Of a DNA stretch of 64,000 nucleotides, positions 63,694-64,000 are shown one piece after another. Each line of letters begins with the position of its first letter. Positions within the stretch are counted from its first letter, which is position 1. This DNA comes from PLA3 sp964592235 (lineage in GTDB: Bacteria > Planctomycetota > Phycisphaerae > UBA1845 > UTPLA1). The notes beneath the pieces are model-generated. The model was not told the DNA's origin. It saw only the letters and a list, made by a program, of their open reading frames with translations, and made no database searches. The DNA lies in the NCBI GenBank assembly GCA_964592235.1, contig CAZQCF010000008.1, positions 1 through 64,000 of the forward strand. Reading direction: 5' to 3'. The position numbers and the translations under genes are program-made.

Positions 63694-64000
63694 ATGGACC
63701 TCAAAGCCGCCCTGTTGCAGAACATCGACAAGCGTTTCCAGCAATTCCGCGAGGCGTTCGGCCGATTCGACGATGCAGCCGCCGAGCGCGAGATGGTCGG
63801 CCCGAAGTGGAACGTGCGCGACCTCGCCGGGCATCTGGCGCATTGGACGGCCGAGGGCGCGGCGCAGCTTCCGGCGCTGGCGGCCGGCAAACCCATGCCC
63901 GACTACGACCTCCAAAAGGTGAACGAAGAGGTGTATCGCAGGAACCGGCACATGTCGTTTGTCATGTTGCTGCCGCAGATGCGCGCGGCCGAGGAGCGAT
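63694..64000 (+). CDS. DinB-like four-helix-bundle protein (3' partial)
   Basis: The ATG at 63694 follows the carboxypeptidase stop by five bases. The 102 visible residues are helical: 'LLQNIDKRFQQFREAFGRFD' and 'WNVRDLAGHLAHWTAEGA', the conserved pattern of DinB/ClbS/maleylpyruvate-isomerase-like proteins (metal His in 'GHLAHW'). Function unknown; the gene runs off the right edge. Confidence 0.5.
   Translation, partial: MDLKAALLQNIDKRFQQFREAFGRFDDAAAEREMVGPKWNVRDLAGHLAHWTAEGAAQLPALAAGKPMPDYDLQKVNEEVYRRNRHMSFVMLLPQMRAAEER

Overview
The window is a 64 kb piece of a GC-rich (roughly 60-65 %) bacterial chromosome. I infer a member of the Planctomycetota, probably a Phycisphaerae-like lineage. 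The signs are two PEP-CTERM secreted proteins, a secreted Fn3/jelly-roll protein ending in a dockerin-like EF-hand module, a DUF1570-type metallopeptidase, many TPR proteins and lipoproteins, and a lone mreB. I saw no rRNA, tRNA, CRISPR array, prophage or transposase, so this looks like ordinary chromosome with a repeat-filled spacer near the right end.

Layout, left to right. 1-4.8 kb: end of a large secreted protein, a secreted alpha/beta hydrolase and a parvulin-type foldase lipoprotein. 4.8-10.5 kb: a membrane glycosyltransferase, then a phosphate module in which a Pit transporter with its DUF47/PhoU-like partner diverges from a PhoB/PhoR-like two-component system. 10.5-15.4 kb: MogA/MoaB-type molybdopterin protein, rhomboid protease, an ABC export pair and purH. 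15.5-20.6 kb: a beta-propeller protein with an acidic Ser/Asp tail, then an envelope group (coiled-coil membrane protein, a 49-residue one-TM protein, mreB). 20.6-28.6 kb: a MacA/MacB-like tripartite exporter, a lipoprotein and mutS. 28.6-33.7 kb: a likely attenuated leader RNA, a CsgG/LpoB-like lipoprotein, a triple-LPP20 protein, three tiny lipoproteins and two Cys-cluster proteins. 33.8-42.4 kb: Rieske protein, TPR protein, GT-C membrane protein, HAD hydrolase, an RnfD/NqrB-Sel1 fusion, a TIM-barrel isomerase, a metallopeptidase and an unusual FolD. 42.4-52.9 kb: a tightly packed VWA-ExbB-ExbD-ExbD-TPR-OB-like operon, then a large secreted protein and a GT4 glycosyltransferase. 53.0-60.2 kb: a TMTC-like glycosyltransferase with TPRs, a GAF-SpoIIE phosphatase, an AlkP-like lipoprotein and two PEP-CTERM paralogues. 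60.2-61.0 kb: a non-coding spacer full of palindromic and heptad repeats. 61.0-64 kb: a radical SAM protein, an M32 carboxypeptidase and the start of a DinB-like protein.

The main themes are envelope biogenesis and phosphate homeostasis. The points I find most worth following are: (i) a consensus promoter, structured leader and intrinsic terminator directly upstream of the CsgG-like lipoprotein; (ii) the VWA/ExbBD/TPR operon as a candidate proton-motive-force-driven envelope machine; (iii) a possible MreC-like partner encoded just before mreB; (iv) several well-formed promoters whose start point falls on the ATG, implying leaderless mRNAs; (v) a FolD lacking the catalytic lysine; and (vi) a family of palindromes with compensatory stem changes. 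Starts were chosen by eye from Shine-Dalgarno sites, overlaps and signal peptides; all homology statements come from motif recognition without database searches.
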